Of a DNA stretch of 64,000 bases, positions 35,921 to 44,618 are shown piece by piece (position 1 is the stretch's first letter; each line of letters begins with the position of its first letter). The translations under genes and the position numbers were made by a program. A model generated the notes under the pieces. That model had not been told where the DNA came from. It ran no database searches and was given only the letters and a program-made list of their open reading frames with translations. Source of the DNA: UBA1563 sp041671545 (GTDB taxonomy: Bacteria; Bacteroidota; Ignavibacteria; Ignavibacteriales; Ignavibacteriaceae). The DNA lies in contig JBAZBI010000001.1 in the NCBI GenBank assembly GCA_041671545.1, positions 310,001 through 374,000 on the forward strand, read 5' to 3'.

Positions 35921-37224
35921 AATTTTACAGCACAAATAATAAACAAATGCAAGTCTCTTTCCGTGAAGCCGTCCTAAAAGGGATTGCTGACGATGGCGGA
36001 CTCTTCATGCCGAATGAAATTCCCAAACTTCCGGAAAGTTTTTTCAAGAACATTGAAAAATATTCTTTTCAAGAAATCGGATTTGAAGTTGCAAAACTTT
36101 TCATCGATGATATAAATGAAATTGATTTGCACAGAATAATAAACAAAGCAATTTCTTTTCCTGCGCCTCTTGTCCGGTTATCCGAAAACATTTCAGTTCT
36201 GGAATTATTCCACGGACCAACTTTAGCATTCAAAGATTTCGGCGCACAGTTTCTTGCGAATCTTATTGAGTTTTATTTAAAAGAGGAAGAAAAAGAAACG
36301 CTGATTCTCGTTGCGACTTCAGGTGATACAGGCAGCGCAGTTGCAAATGGTTTTTACGAAAAGAAGGGAATTAAAGTTGCACTTCTTTATCCAAGCGGAA
36401 AAGTGAGTAAGACCCAAGAACAGCAATTAACAACACTCGATAAAAACATTTTTGCTTTTGAGGTTAAAGGCGTATTTGACGATTGCCAGAGGCTTGTAAA
36501 ACAAGCGTTCCATGACACCGATTTGAAAAATATTTTTTCGATGACATCAGCAAACTCGATAAATATTGCTCGATTATTGCCCCAATCTTTTTATTACTTT
36601 GAAGCGTACAAACAAATAAAAGATAAGTCACTCCCATTTGTAATTTCAGTCCCAAGCGGAAATTTTGGGAACCTTACAGCCGGACTGATAGCTCAATTTA
36701 TGGGTTTACCAATTGCAAAATTTATTGCGGCAGTGAACGCGAATGACATATTCCCAAATTATTTGGATAGCGGCAAATACGAACCGAAAGATTCTGTTCA
36801 AACAATATCCAATGCGATGGACGTCGGTAATCCAAGCAACTTCGCAAGAATCATTTCTTTATTTGGTAACGATGTTGATTCAATTCGGAATAAAATTTCA
36901 AGCTCAAGTTATAGCGATGAACAAACATTATCAGCAATAAAAGAAGTAAAGAAACAATTCGGTTATACGATTGATCCGCACGGCGCAGTTGGTTATCTGG
37001 CATTAAAAAAATATTTGCAACAGAGCGGACAAACGAATGTAAACGCGGTAATTCTGGAAACCGCACATCCATCTAAATTTTCTGAAACTGTGGATGAAGT
37101 TCTAAAAGAAAAAACAACAATGCCACAAAGACTTTCGGCATGTTTGGAGAAAGAAAAAAGATCAGTGTTGACACAAAAAGATTATGCTTCGTTTAAAGAA
37201 GCGTTAATAAAAACAATTACATAA
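35917..37224 (+). CDS. thrC: Threonine synthase
   Basis: The PLP enzyme converts phosphohomoserine to threonine. The 435 residues start at GTG 35917, overlapping the thrB stop (GTGA). The family N-terminus KFYSTNNKQMQVSFREAVLKG is present. The PLP lysine lies in GPTLAFKDFGAQFLA and the phosphate loop in SVPSGNFGNLTAG. It belongs to the short bacterial/yeast-like type. proC follows 11 nt later. Confidence 0.95.
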   Translation: MKFYSTNNKQMQVSFREAVLKGIADDGGLFMPNEIPKLPESFFKNIEKYSFQEIGFEVAKLFIDDINEIDLHRIINKAISFPAPLVRLSENISVLELFHGPTLAFKDFGAQFLANLIEFYLKEEEKETLILVATSGDTGSAVANGFYEKKGIKVALLYPSGKVSKTQEQQLTTLDKNIFAFEVKGVFDDCQRLVKQAFHDTDLKNIFSMTSANSINIARLLPQSFYYFEAYKQIKDKSLPFVISVPSGNFGNLTAGLIAQFMGLPIAKFIAAVNANDIFPNYLDSGKYEPKDSVQTISNAMDVGNPSNFARIISLFGNDVDSIRNKISSSSYSDEQTLSAIKEVKKQFGYTIDPHGAVGYLALKKYLQQSGQTNVNAVILETAHPSKFSETVDEVLKEKTTMPQRLSACLEKEKRSVLTQKDYASFKEALIKTIT

Positions 37225-37235
37225 AGGGAAATAAG

Positions 37236-38036
37236 ATGGAAAATAAAGTAATAACAATCCTTGGAAGTGGAAATATCGGATTATCGATCGCAAATGGATT
37301 GGTGCACGCAAAATTGGTTTCCCCTAAAAATATAATTCTAACAAGAAGAAATACCGAGTTGTTAAAAGAGTTTTCAACTCAAGGATTTTTTGTCTCAAGC
37401 GATAACAAAAAAGCAGTTATACAATCAGACATAATCATTATCGCAGTTCAACCACAGCAGCTAAATGATCTGTTACATCAAATTAAACCTGTGCTAAAAG
37501 CAAAAAAACATACGGTGATTTCTGTCGTTTCCGGCGCTACTGTTTCAGCGATAAAAAAAATCCTCGGTGCGCAAATAAAAATTGTTCGAGCAATGCCGAA
37601 CACCGCAATCGCAATTCAAGAATCAATGACTTGTCTCTCATCCGATTCTCCCGAAGCATTAATGTCTGCCGAAAAGATATTCAACGCGCTTGGTAGCAGT
37701 TTAATAATAAAAGAAGAACTAATGGGACCTGCAACAGCATTATGCGCTTGCGGGATAGCTTTTTTCCTCCGCGCAATTCGCGCCGCTTCTCAAGGTGGAA
37801 TTGAGATTGGATTTCATTCCGAAGAGGCGATTATGATGGCAGCTCAAACCGCAAAAGGGGCGGCTTCACTTCTCCTTGAGAACAAAAATCACCCCGAAAG
37901 TGAAGTTGATAAAGTTACTACTCCGAGAGGTATTACCATTTCGGGGTTGAATCAGATGGAACACAATGGTTTCAGTTCTGCTTTAATTAAAGGAATTGTT
38001 ACTTCGGCTGAAAAAGCTGCCAAGATTTATTCATAA
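37236..38036 (+). CDS. proC: Pyrroline-5-carboxylate reductase
   Basis: The 266 residues perform the last step of proline synthesis with NAD(P)H. The dinucleotide motif is LGSGNIGLSIANGLV near the N-terminus. RAMPNTAIAIQESMTCL and the C-terminal signature DKVTTPRGITISGLNQMEHNG are characteristic. It lies 11 nt after thrC, with a GGGAAATAAG site, at the end of the thr operon. Proline synthesis is not otherwise linked to this pathway, so control by Thr attenuation would be incidental. Confidence 0.93.
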   Translation: MENKVITILGSGNIGLSIANGLVHAKLVSPKNIILTRRNTELLKEFSTQGFFVSSDNKKAVIQSDIIIIAVQPQQLNDLLHQIKPVLKAKKHTVISVVSGATVSAIKKILGAQIKIVRAMPNTAIAIQESMTCLSSDSPEALMSAEKIFNALGSSLIIKEELMGPATALCACGIAFFLRAIRAASQGGIEIGFHSEEAIMMAAQTAKGAASLLLENKNHPESEVDKVTTPRGITISGLNQMEHNGFSSALIKGIVTSAEKAAKIYS

Positions 38037-38061
38037 ATATTCAGTCTTGGTAAAAAAGTAG

Positions 38062-38092
38062 TTGACAAACGGATTATCGTGCATTATCTTTG
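38062..38092 (+). promoter_or_regulatory. Promoter of the met operon
   Basis: TTGACA at 38062-38067 and TATCTTTG at 38085-38092, with 20 nt between TTG and TA, as at the ilv and thr leaders. The leader ATG follows 11 nt after the -7 element. Confidence 0.78.
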
Positions 38093-38103
38093 CACTTACT
38101 AAA

Positions 38104-38199
38104 ATGAAAAACAAAAATTTAAATATCGAACTTAAAAATATGGCAATGTGCCTCTGTTGTATGATGATGTGTTCATCAACTCGGATGGTTTCAGCCTAA
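38104..38199 (+). CDS. Met/Cys-rich leader peptide
   Basis: A 31-codon frame (ATG 38104, TAA 38197-38199) with the core MAMCLCCMMMC. Met occurs at 13, 15, 20-22 and 28, and Cys at 16, 18, 19 and 23. The first residues MKNKN echo the thr leader (MKNKK). It precedes a terminator, then a SAM riboswitch, then metY-osmC-metX. Its codons match the sulfur amino acids made downstream, so it probably senses charged Met- and Cys-tRNA through ribosome stalling. Confidence 0.78.
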   Translation: MKNKNLNIELKNMAMCLCCMMMCSSTRMVSA

Positions 38200-38258
38200 A
38201 CGTCCTAATATTTTAATTGAAGCCCTTCCGAAGTAAAAACTCGAGAAGGGCTTTTTTG
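38179..38258 (+). terminator. First (leader-peptide) attenuator of the met operon
   Basis: AAGCCCTTC...GAAGGGCTT (38220-38253), followed by a T-run, is a terminator between the leader peptide and the riboswitch. Its 5' arm, CCTTCCGAAGT (38224-38234), can pair with ACTCGGATGG (38179-38188) inside the last leader codons, with one bulge and one U-U mismatch. This is the same logic as at thr: a stalled ribosome frees the antiterminator arm, and a finishing ribosome covers it. Confidence 0.72.
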
Positions 38259-38283
38259 TTTGTTCTTATAAAATATAAAAAGC

Positions 38284-38407
38284 TCTTATCGAGAAAGGTT
38301 CAGGGAACAGGCCCTATGACAACCTTAGCAACCATCACGTTAAACGTGAACTTTGGTGCTACTTCCTGCCCGTTCCGGGTTAATCCGGAAATTGTGGAAA
38401 GATGAGA
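38284..38407 (+). ncRNA. SAM-I (S-box) riboswitch aptamer
   Basis: P1 is TCTTATC (38284-38290) paired with GATGAGA (38401-38407). Between them lie the conserved S-box segments AGGTTCAGGGAACAGGCCC, ATGACAACCTTAGCAACC and GGTGCTACTTCCTGCC, in order, plus a P4-like GTTCCGGGTTAATCCGGAA hairpin. SAM binding stabilises P1. The 3' strand GGAAAGAT (38396-38403) can otherwise pair with ATCTTTCC (38432-38439) in the following terminator loop, giving the antiterminator. It is therefore an OFF switch for metY-osmC-metX. Confidence 0.9.
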
Positions 38408-38416
38408 AACAGGTAT

Positions 38417-38459
38417 TAAACCTCTTCGGTAATCTTTCCTCCGAAGAGGTTTTTTTTTG
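38417..38459 (+). terminator. SAM riboswitch terminator
   Basis: AACCTCTTCGG (38419-38429) and CCGAAGAGGTT (38441-38451) form a perfect 11-bp stem with an 11-nt loop, followed by T8. The loop contains the ATCTTTCC that pairs with the 3' P1 strand in the SAM-free state. Confidence 0.92.
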
Positions 38460-38506
38460 CTTATAACTGAACATAAAAACAATAACTAAAATAAAGAGGA
38501 AACAAA

Positions 38507-39838
38507 ATGAGTGCTGAACAAAAACCAAGAAACTACAGATTTGAAACGCTGCAACTGCACGCAGGTCAAGTGCCGGATCCGACAACAAATTCGCGCGCAG
38601 TCCCGATTTATCAAACTGCTTCATACAATTTCAATAACGCCGATCACGCGGCAAATTTATTCGGCTTAAAAGAATTCGGGAATATTTATACAAGATTAAT
38701 GAACCCGACGACCGATGTTTTTGAAAAACGCGTTGCCGCTCTTGAGGGAGGCGTTGCAGGTTTGGCAACATCTTCCGGACAAGCAGCCCAACTTTTAGCA
38801 ATTACCACAATTGCTCAAGCAGGTGAAAACATTGTTTCGACCAGCTTACTTTATGGTGGAACGTACAATCAATTCAAAGTTACTTTTCCCCGTCTTGGTA
38901 TCGATGTTAAATTTGTTTCGGGGGATTCAGCTTCTGAATTTGAAAAACTGATCGACTCCAAAACAAAAGCTCTCTACCTTGAAACTATCGGCAATCCCAG
39001 ATTGAATGTTGCAAACATAAAAGAGATTGCAGACATAGCCCACAAACATAATATTCCCTTAATCGTTGATAACACTTTTGGTGCAGCCGGTTATATAGCC
39101 AGACCTATCGATCATGGCGCAGATATCGTTGTAGCTTCCGCAACAAAATGGATTGGCGGACATGGAACTTCAATTGGCGGTGTAATTGTTGATTCAGGTA
39201 AATTTAATTGGGGCAATGGAAATTTCCCGATCTTTACTGAACCAAGTCCGGGCTATCACGGATTAAAATTCTGGGAAATCTTCGGAGCTGATGGACCATT
39301 TGGAAACATCGCATTTATTATTCGCGCTCGTGTTGAGGGATTAAGAGATTTGGGCCCTTGCTTAAGTCCATTTAACGCTTTCCTTCTTTTACAAGGATTG
39401 GAAACACTTTCATTACGAATTGAAAGACACGGACAAAATGCTTTGGAATTGGCAACATGGTTAGAAAAACATCCTCAAGTAGCATGGGTCTCTTATCCAG
39501 GATTAAAATCTCATCCTTATCATGAAAATGCCAAAAAGTTTTTACGCAATGGATTGTTCGGTTCGGTTTTATCTTTTGGAGTTAAAGGCGGACTTGAAGC
39601 CGGTAAAGCTTTTATCAATAATGTTCAACTTGCAAGTCTCTTGGCAAACGTTGGTGATGCAAAAACGCTGGTTATTCATCCGGCTTCAACTACTCACCAG
39701 CAGTTGAGTGACACTGAACAAATTGAATCAGGTGTTACACCAGATTTAATTCGCGTTTCAGTTGGTCTCGAACATATCGAAGACATCAAGGAAGATTTTG
39801 AAGAAGCTTTAAAAGCAGCAGCAAACATCAACCAATAA
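38507..39838 (+). CDS. metY: O-acetylhomoserine aminocarboxypropyltransferase
   Basis: The PLP enzyme makes homocysteine from O-acetylhomoserine and sulfide. The 443 residues carry FETLQLHAGQVPDPTTNSRAVPIYQT at the N-terminus and the PLP lysine in SATKWIGGHGTSIGG. Its length, near 430-440, separates it from the shorter cystathionine gamma-synthases. AGAGGA precedes the ATG. It is the first enzyme gene after a leader attenuator and SAM riboswitch and uses the product of MetX, encoded two genes downstream. Confidence 0.95.
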   Translation: MSAEQKPRNYRFETLQLHAGQVPDPTTNSRAVPIYQTASYNFNNADHAANLFGLKEFGNIYTRLMNPTTDVFEKRVAALEGGVAGLATSSGQAAQLLAITTIAQAGENIVSTSLLYGGTYNQFKVTFPRLGIDVKFVSGDSASEFEKLIDSKTKALYLETIGNPRLNVANIKEIADIAHKHNIPLIVDNTFGAAGYIARPIDHGADIVVASATKWIGGHGTSIGGVIVDSGKFNWGNGNFPIFTEPSPGYHGLKFWEIFGADGPFGNIAFIIRARVEGLRDLGPCLSPFNAFLLLQGLETLSLRIERHGQNALELATWLEKHPQVAWVSYPGLKSHPYHENAKKFLRNGLFGSVLSFGVKGGLEAGKAFINNVQLASLLANVGDAKTLVIHPASTTHQQLSDTEQIESGVTPDLIRVSVGLEHIEDIKEDFEEALKAAANINQ

Positions 39839-39906
39839 TTTATTATTCAACGTGGAGTTGTAAAAACGGCAGCTCCACAATTTTTATAAAGGAAGTTAGA
39901 GATTAT

Positions 39907-40434
39907 ATGCCTCAAAATTTTATTAAGACTCAAGTATCGAATGTAATAAGCGCAATTCAACAAGATGAGAGTAATTCAAAAGCGGTTTTTAGCGCTAAGA
40001 CAGAATTGCAAAACGGTTTGAAATGCTCTGCACAAATCAGAAATTTTTCTCTTCAGATTGATGAACCTGTACAACTTGGTGGAACAGACGAAGGTCCAAA
40101 TCCGGTTGAACTTGTTCTTGCTGCATTAGGAACTTGCCAGGAGATCATTTACAGCGCGTACGCTGCGGTGCTTGGTATCCCGCTCAATTCAGTTAAAATT
40201 AATGTAAAAGGAAATTTAAACTTGAAAGGATTTTTTGGACTTGATGAGAATGTTCATCCTGGATTTGAAGATATTTCCTACACAACATCGATCGACAGTC
40301 CGGCAAGCAGCGCACAATTAGATCAGTTAGTTCAAGTTGTTGAAAAACATTGTCCCGTTCTGGATATTCTTACAAGAGAAATACCGGTAAAAGGGAAAGT
40401 GAAACTAACGAACAGTTTATTTAGCGTTAATTGA
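39907..40434 (+). CDS. OsmC/Ohr-family protein
   Basis: The 175-residue protein belongs to the OsmC superfamily: GGTDEGPNPVELVLAALGTCQEIIYSAYAA holds the first conserved cysteine and VEKHCPVLDILTR the second, the thiol pair used for peroxide reduction in Ohr/OsmC. It lies 68 nt after metY and 101 nt before metX, so it is in a sulfur amino acid operon. A role in handling sulfane sulfur, persulfide or thiol peroxide during homocysteine synthesis is plausible but inferred. Confidence 0.85.
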   Translation: MPQNFIKTQVSNVISAIQQDESNSKAVFSAKTELQNGLKCSAQIRNFSLQIDEPVQLGGTDEGPNPVELVLAALGTCQEIIYSAYAAVLGIPLNSVKINVKGNLNLKGFFGLDENVHPGFEDISYTTSIDSPASSAQLDQLVQVVEKHCPVLDILTREIPVKGKVKLTNSLFSVN

Positions 40435-40535
40435 TTTTGTATTTTATAACCGCTTATAAAATTTTTTCCGAAGGAAAAGTTGAAAAAGAACTTTCCCTTC
40501 ATCAGTTATTTTTTTAAGTACTAAACGAAACTAGA

Positions 40536-41681
40536 ATGATTACTCCAAGAACAAAATTCACAAAACTTTTCTCTCAGCAGAAGCCTTTACAGTTGGAATC
40601 GGGAGAGACTTTGCCGGCAGTTGATGTAGCTTACCAAAGCTATGGCGAGCTAAATCAAGAAGGAACCAATGCAATCCTAATTTGTCACGCATTAACAGGA
40701 AACGCTCACGCAGCCGGAATAATTGATAAAGAAGAAGTAGAAAATTCCAAACCGTACGAATTTCTTTATAAGTACAGTAAGATGAACTTGCACAAAGCCG
40801 GTTGGTGGGACTCACTAATCGGACCGGGAAAAGTTTTTGATACAAAAAAATATTTTATAGTTTGTTCCAACTTTCTCGGCGGCTGTTACGGAACGTCAGG
40901 TCCAACTTCAGTTAATGAAAAAACCGGCGAACAATTCCGGATGGACTTTCCGAAGTATTCAGTTAGAGACATGGTTAAAGTTCAAAAAGAATTGCTTGAT
41001 ACACTCGGAGTGGTTGAACTTGTAACCGTTACCGGCGGATCTTTGGGCGGAATGCAAGCTTTGGAATGGGCGATAATGTTTCCCGATTTCGTCAAGTCGG
41101 TAATTCCTATTGCAACTGCAGCACAGCATTCAGCTTGGGCGATTGCTTTTAATACTCTTGCAAGACAAATAATTATTAACGACCCGCAATGGCAAGACGG
41201 GAATTATACCGAACAACCGAAAGCTCTCGCATCCGCAAGAATAGCGGCTATGATAAGTTACCGCGCTCCTGAAGATTTTAACCTGAAATTCGGTAGAGAA
41301 ATTGAACAGAAACACAAAGACCCTTCGGATGAAAAATTTCAAGTTGAAAATTATTTACTCTACCAGGGAGAAAAATTAGTACGAAGATTTGACGCGAATA
41401 CTTATCTGTATATCACCAATGCGATGGATTCCCACAATGTTGCTTCTAATAGAGGAACGCTCGAAGAATCGCTTGCCAAAATTTCGGCAAAATGTTTAGT
41501 CGTCGGAATTTCATCGGACATTCTTTATCCGCCGGATGAACAAAAAAATATTGCCGCCCTGATCAATAACGCAGAGTACGAAGAGATTGATTCCCCTTTT
41601 GGACATGATGCGTTTTTAATTGAGTTCGAACAGGTAAACAATTTAATCTCGAATTTTTTGTTGAAAAACGGATTGAAGTGA
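40536..41681 (+). CDS. metX: Homoserine O-acetyltransferase
   Basis: The alpha/beta-hydrolase-fold enzyme acetylates homoserine for MetY. The 381 residues show GNAHAAG, the nucleophile in TVTGGSLGGMQALEWA, the triad Asp in ISSDILYPP and the His in SPFGHDAFLIEF. Length is normal. Acetyl versus succinyl donor cannot be settled by motif alone, but the MetY partner uses O-acetylhomoserine. It closes the SAM-controlled operon, with no clear terminator. Confidence 0.94.
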   Translation: MITPRTKFTKLFSQQKPLQLESGETLPAVDVAYQSYGELNQEGTNAILICHALTGNAHAAGIIDKEEVENSKPYEFLYKYSKMNLHKAGWWDSLIGPGKVFDTKKYFIVCSNFLGGCYGTSGPTSVNEKTGEQFRMDFPKYSVRDMVKVQKELLDTLGVVELVTVTGGSLGGMQALEWAIMFPDFVKSVIPIATAAQHSAWAIAFNTLARQIIINDPQWQDGNYTEQPKALASARIAAMISYRAPEDFNLKFGREIEQKHKDPSDEKFQVENYLLYQGEKLVRRFDANTYLYITNAMDSHNVASNRGTLEESLAKISAKCLVVGISSDILYPPDEQKNIAALINNAEYEEIDSPFGHDAFLIEFEQVNNLISNFLLKNGLK

Positions 41682-41757
41682 AATTCGTTAAGTGAAGAAA
41701 ATTCTCTATTTTGGGAATAAGAATTAGTATTTTTTTTACTTATCGAAAGAAGGCTAA

Positions 41758-43191
41758 ATGAATTTTGAAGCCCTTAAAGGTTTTCACGATCCATGTTTTG
41801 TACTTGCAGAAAACGGGACAATCTTAAAATTAAATGATGCAGCGCTGCAATTTTTCCCGTCCCGAAAAAACAGCATTATCGGTCAGAAATTTTCCGGGAT
41901 ACTCGCCCCGGTTTCGGTGGAGAAATTTGAAGAATATTTTTCTTCATCCATAAAACACAATACATCCTCTGAATTCGAAATCACCGTTCAAACCAAAGAA
42001 GAAAATATTTATGACGTAAATATTTTTATCTCGCCGTTTATAAATGAATCAGACAAAAAAAAGAATATCCTGCTCCTCGGCAAAGATTTTACCAGCGAAA
42101 AGAAAAAAGAATCTGAATTTTTACGCTTTTACACCGTCGCACAAAATACTGTCAATCCCCTCCAGATAACCGATCTAAATGGAAAAATGATTTATGTAAA
42201 CCCGGCATTTGAACGCGCCAGCGGATACAAAAAGGATGAACTGATTGGTCAAAACCCGAATATTTTCGGAAGCAAAAAACATTCTCGCGAATATTGGGAA
42301 TCAATGTGGAAAACCATTTCTTCCGGTAAAGTCTGGCTTGGAGAAGTTGAGAACAAAAAGAAAAGCGGTGAATCATTACACACGCGCTTGTTGGTCTCCC
42401 CTATCATCGATGAAACGAAAAAAGTTGTGGGCTACTTCGGTATTCACCACGACTTAACAGACAAAAAGATGCTCGAAAAACAATTGATCCACACACAAAA
42501 GATGGAAAGCATCGGAACACTTGCAGCGGGAGTTGCACACGAAGTTGGTAATCCGCTCGCTTCAATTTCCGCTTTGGTCCAGATCGTTCAGCGAGAAACT
42601 GACGATAGTTTTATTAAAGAAAAACTCGAACTCGTAAAAAAACAAATCACAAGAATTTCAAAAATTATTAGAGATTTGGTCGACTTTTCTCGTCCTTCCG
42701 ATTACGAATTGAAATCTACCGATATCAATGATAATTTAAGAGAAGCGATTGAGATCGTAAAAGTTGGCAAAAAGACGAAAGACATTAGTTTTACTTCCTC
42801 GTTGGATGAATCACTTCCCTCGGTTCCTTTAATTGCCGATCAAGTTCAGCAGGTTTTCGTTAATATTTTGATCAACGCAGTGGATGCAATTGCGGAGAAA
42901 AAAGAAAAATACAAAAGTGACGAGGAGTCGTTTATCAAAGTAAGCACTTCAATTAAAGACGCAAATATAAAAGTGATCTTTGAAGATAACGGAATCGGAA
43001 TTCCTGAAGGCTCTTTAACGAAAGTATTCGAGCCTTTCTTCACAACAAAAAAAGAAGGAAAAGGGACGGGACTTGGACTTTGGGTAAGCTACGGAATTAT
43101 AAAAAGCTCTCACGGTGAAATTAAGGTTGAGAGCACATACAAAAAAGGAACGACTTTCATTATTAACTTTCCTCTAAATTTAATTTTATAA
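41758..43191 (+). CDS. Cytoplasmic PAS-domain sensor histidine kinase
   Basis: The 477 residues have no membrane segment. A weak PAS domain lies at ~8-110, and a clear PAS/PAC at ~122-240 (QITDLNGKMIYVNPAFERASGYKKDELIGQNPNIF). The HisKA His is 261 in AHEVGNPLASI, and the HATPase has an N box (NVLINAVDAI), DNGIGIP and GKGTGLGLW. It lies 8 nt before an NtrC-type regulator and is its cognate kinase. The signal is intracellular but not identifiable. Confidence 0.93.
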   Translation: MNFEALKGFHDPCFVLAENGTILKLNDAALQFFPSRKNSIIGQKFSGILAPVSVEKFEEYFSSSIKHNTSSEFEITVQTKEENIYDVNIFISPFINESDKKKNILLLGKDFTSEKKKESEFLRFYTVAQNTVNPLQITDLNGKMIYVNPAFERASGYKKDELIGQNPNIFGSKKHSREYWESMWKTISSGKVWLGEVENKKKSGESLHTRLLVSPIIDETKKVVGYFGIHHDLTDKKMLEKQLIHTQKMESIGTLAAGVAHEVGNPLASISALVQIVQRETDDSFIKEKLELVKKQITRISKIIRDLVDFSRPSDYELKSTDINDNLREAIEIVKVGKKTKDISFTSSLDESLPSVPLIADQVQQVFVNILINAVDAIAEKKEKYKSDEESFIKVSTSIKDANIKVIFEDNGIGIPEGSLTKVFEPFFTTKKEGKGTGLGLWVSYGIIKSSHGEIKVESTYKKGTTFIINFPLNLIL

Positions 43192-43199
43192 GGGTCCAG

Positions 43200-44555
43200 A
43201 TGCCAGCAAAAATTCTTGTTGTTGATGACGAAAAAGATATAAATGATTCCCTCTCCTTCATTCTTGAAAAAGAAGGTTATTTAGTTGAACAAGCTGAAAA
43301 CGGGAAAGTTGCATACGACAAAATTTTAAGTTCTTATTACGATTTAGTCATCACAGATATTGAAATGCCGATGATGAAAGGAACCGAACTGTTGGAAAAA
43401 ATTTCTGCAGTTACTCCACAAACAATGGTAATTATGATCACTGCATATGGTTCGCTTGAAACCACGATCAAAGCATTACGCAATGGTGCCCAGGATTATA
43501 TTTTAAAACCGATAGAGTTTGATGAGATTCTCATTAAGATCAAACGTTTGTTTGATATGAAAAATCTAATTTCAGAAAATCAAATCTTACGGAAAGAAAT
43601 CCAGCGAACTTATGATTTTTCAGAACTCGTTGGAAAATCACTTGCAATGAATAAAGTATTTGAGATGATCCAAACAGTGGCCGAAACTGAAAGTACAGTA
43701 TTAATTACAGGAAACTCCGGAACAGGGAAAGAACTTGTCGCTCGCGCGATCCATTTTAATAGCAAAAGAAAAAACAAACCGTTTGTGGCAGTAAACTGTG
43801 GCGCCATATCAGAAAACCTGATTGAAAGCGAACTCTTCGGACACAAGCGTGGCGCATTCACCGGAGCAATTTCCGATAAAGAAGGATATTTAAAAGCAGC
43901 CGACGGCGGAACATTATTCCTCGATGAAATAAGTGAAATGCCGTTACAATTGCAGGTAAAACTTCTGCGCGTTATTCAAGAAAAAGAAATTACTCCGGTA
44001 GGAACGACTTATTCCATTCCGATTAATGTTCGCTTTGTTGCAACCACCAATAAAATTTTACAAAGTGAAGTTGCTTCAGGTAGATTCCGGGAAGATTTAT
44101 TTTATCGTTTAAATGTAGTTGAGTTGAATCTCCCTTCGTTAAAAGAAAGACAGGAAGACATTCCTATTTTAGCTGATCATTTTATAGATAAATACCGTAA
44201 AGAAATTGGAAAAAATGTAAAAGGAATTGATAGTACGGCGATGCGTGCGCTGCTTCATTACGAATGGAAAGGAGAAGTCCGTGAGTTGGAAAATATTATT
44301 GAGCGGGCGGTTATTTTTGCAAAGAATGAGTTTATTACCGTTGAAGACCTTCCGCAATCCATGCACTTGCTAAAAGATGTGCTTATTCCGGAAAAACCTG
44401 GTTCACTTGATGACTTTATTAAAAAAGTTGAACGCGGGTTTATTCTAAAATCACTTGAGACAAACAATTTCGACAAAGACAAAGTTGCCAAGCAACTCAA
44501 CCTTGGACTTTCAACACTTTATAGAAAAATTAAAGATTACGGGTTGGAGCAATAA
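43200..44555 (+). CDS. NtrC-family sigma-54-dependent response regulator
   Basis: The 451 residues comprise a receiver (phospho-acceptor D53 in ITDIEMP), an AAA+ domain (Walker A GNSGTGKE 171-178; sigma-54 contact GAFTGA 218-223; DEISEMP) and a Fis-type HTH at the C-terminus (KVAKQLNLGLSTLYRKIKDYGL). It is activated by the PAS kinase encoded 8 nt upstream. Targets are unknown; the next genes are exported or lipoprotein genes, and I did not find a clear sigma-54 site before them. Confidence 0.94.
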   Translation: MPAKILVVDDEKDINDSLSFILEKEGYLVEQAENGKVAYDKILSSYYDLVITDIEMPMMKGTELLEKISAVTPQTMVIMITAYGSLETTIKALRNGAQDYILKPIEFDEILIKIKRLFDMKNLISENQILRKEIQRTYDFSELVGKSLAMNKVFEMIQTVAETESTVLITGNSGTGKELVARAIHFNSKRKNKPFVAVNCGAISENLIESELFGHKRGAFTGAISDKEGYLKAADGGTLFLDEISEMPLQLQVKLLRVIQEKEITPVGTTYSIPINVRFVATTNKILQSEVASGRFREDLFYRLNVVELNLPSLKERQEDIPILADHFIDKYRKEIGKNVKGIDSTAMRALLHYEWKGEVRELENIIERAVIFAKNEFITVEDLPQSMHLLKDVLIPEKPGSLDDFIKKVERGFILKSLETNNFDKDKVAKQLNLGLSTLYRKIKDYGLEQ

Positions 44556-44618
44556 AATTTCTCCAAATTTAAATAACCGATTATTGTGATGGACTTTTTA
44601 GTTAAAAGGGAAGAATAA

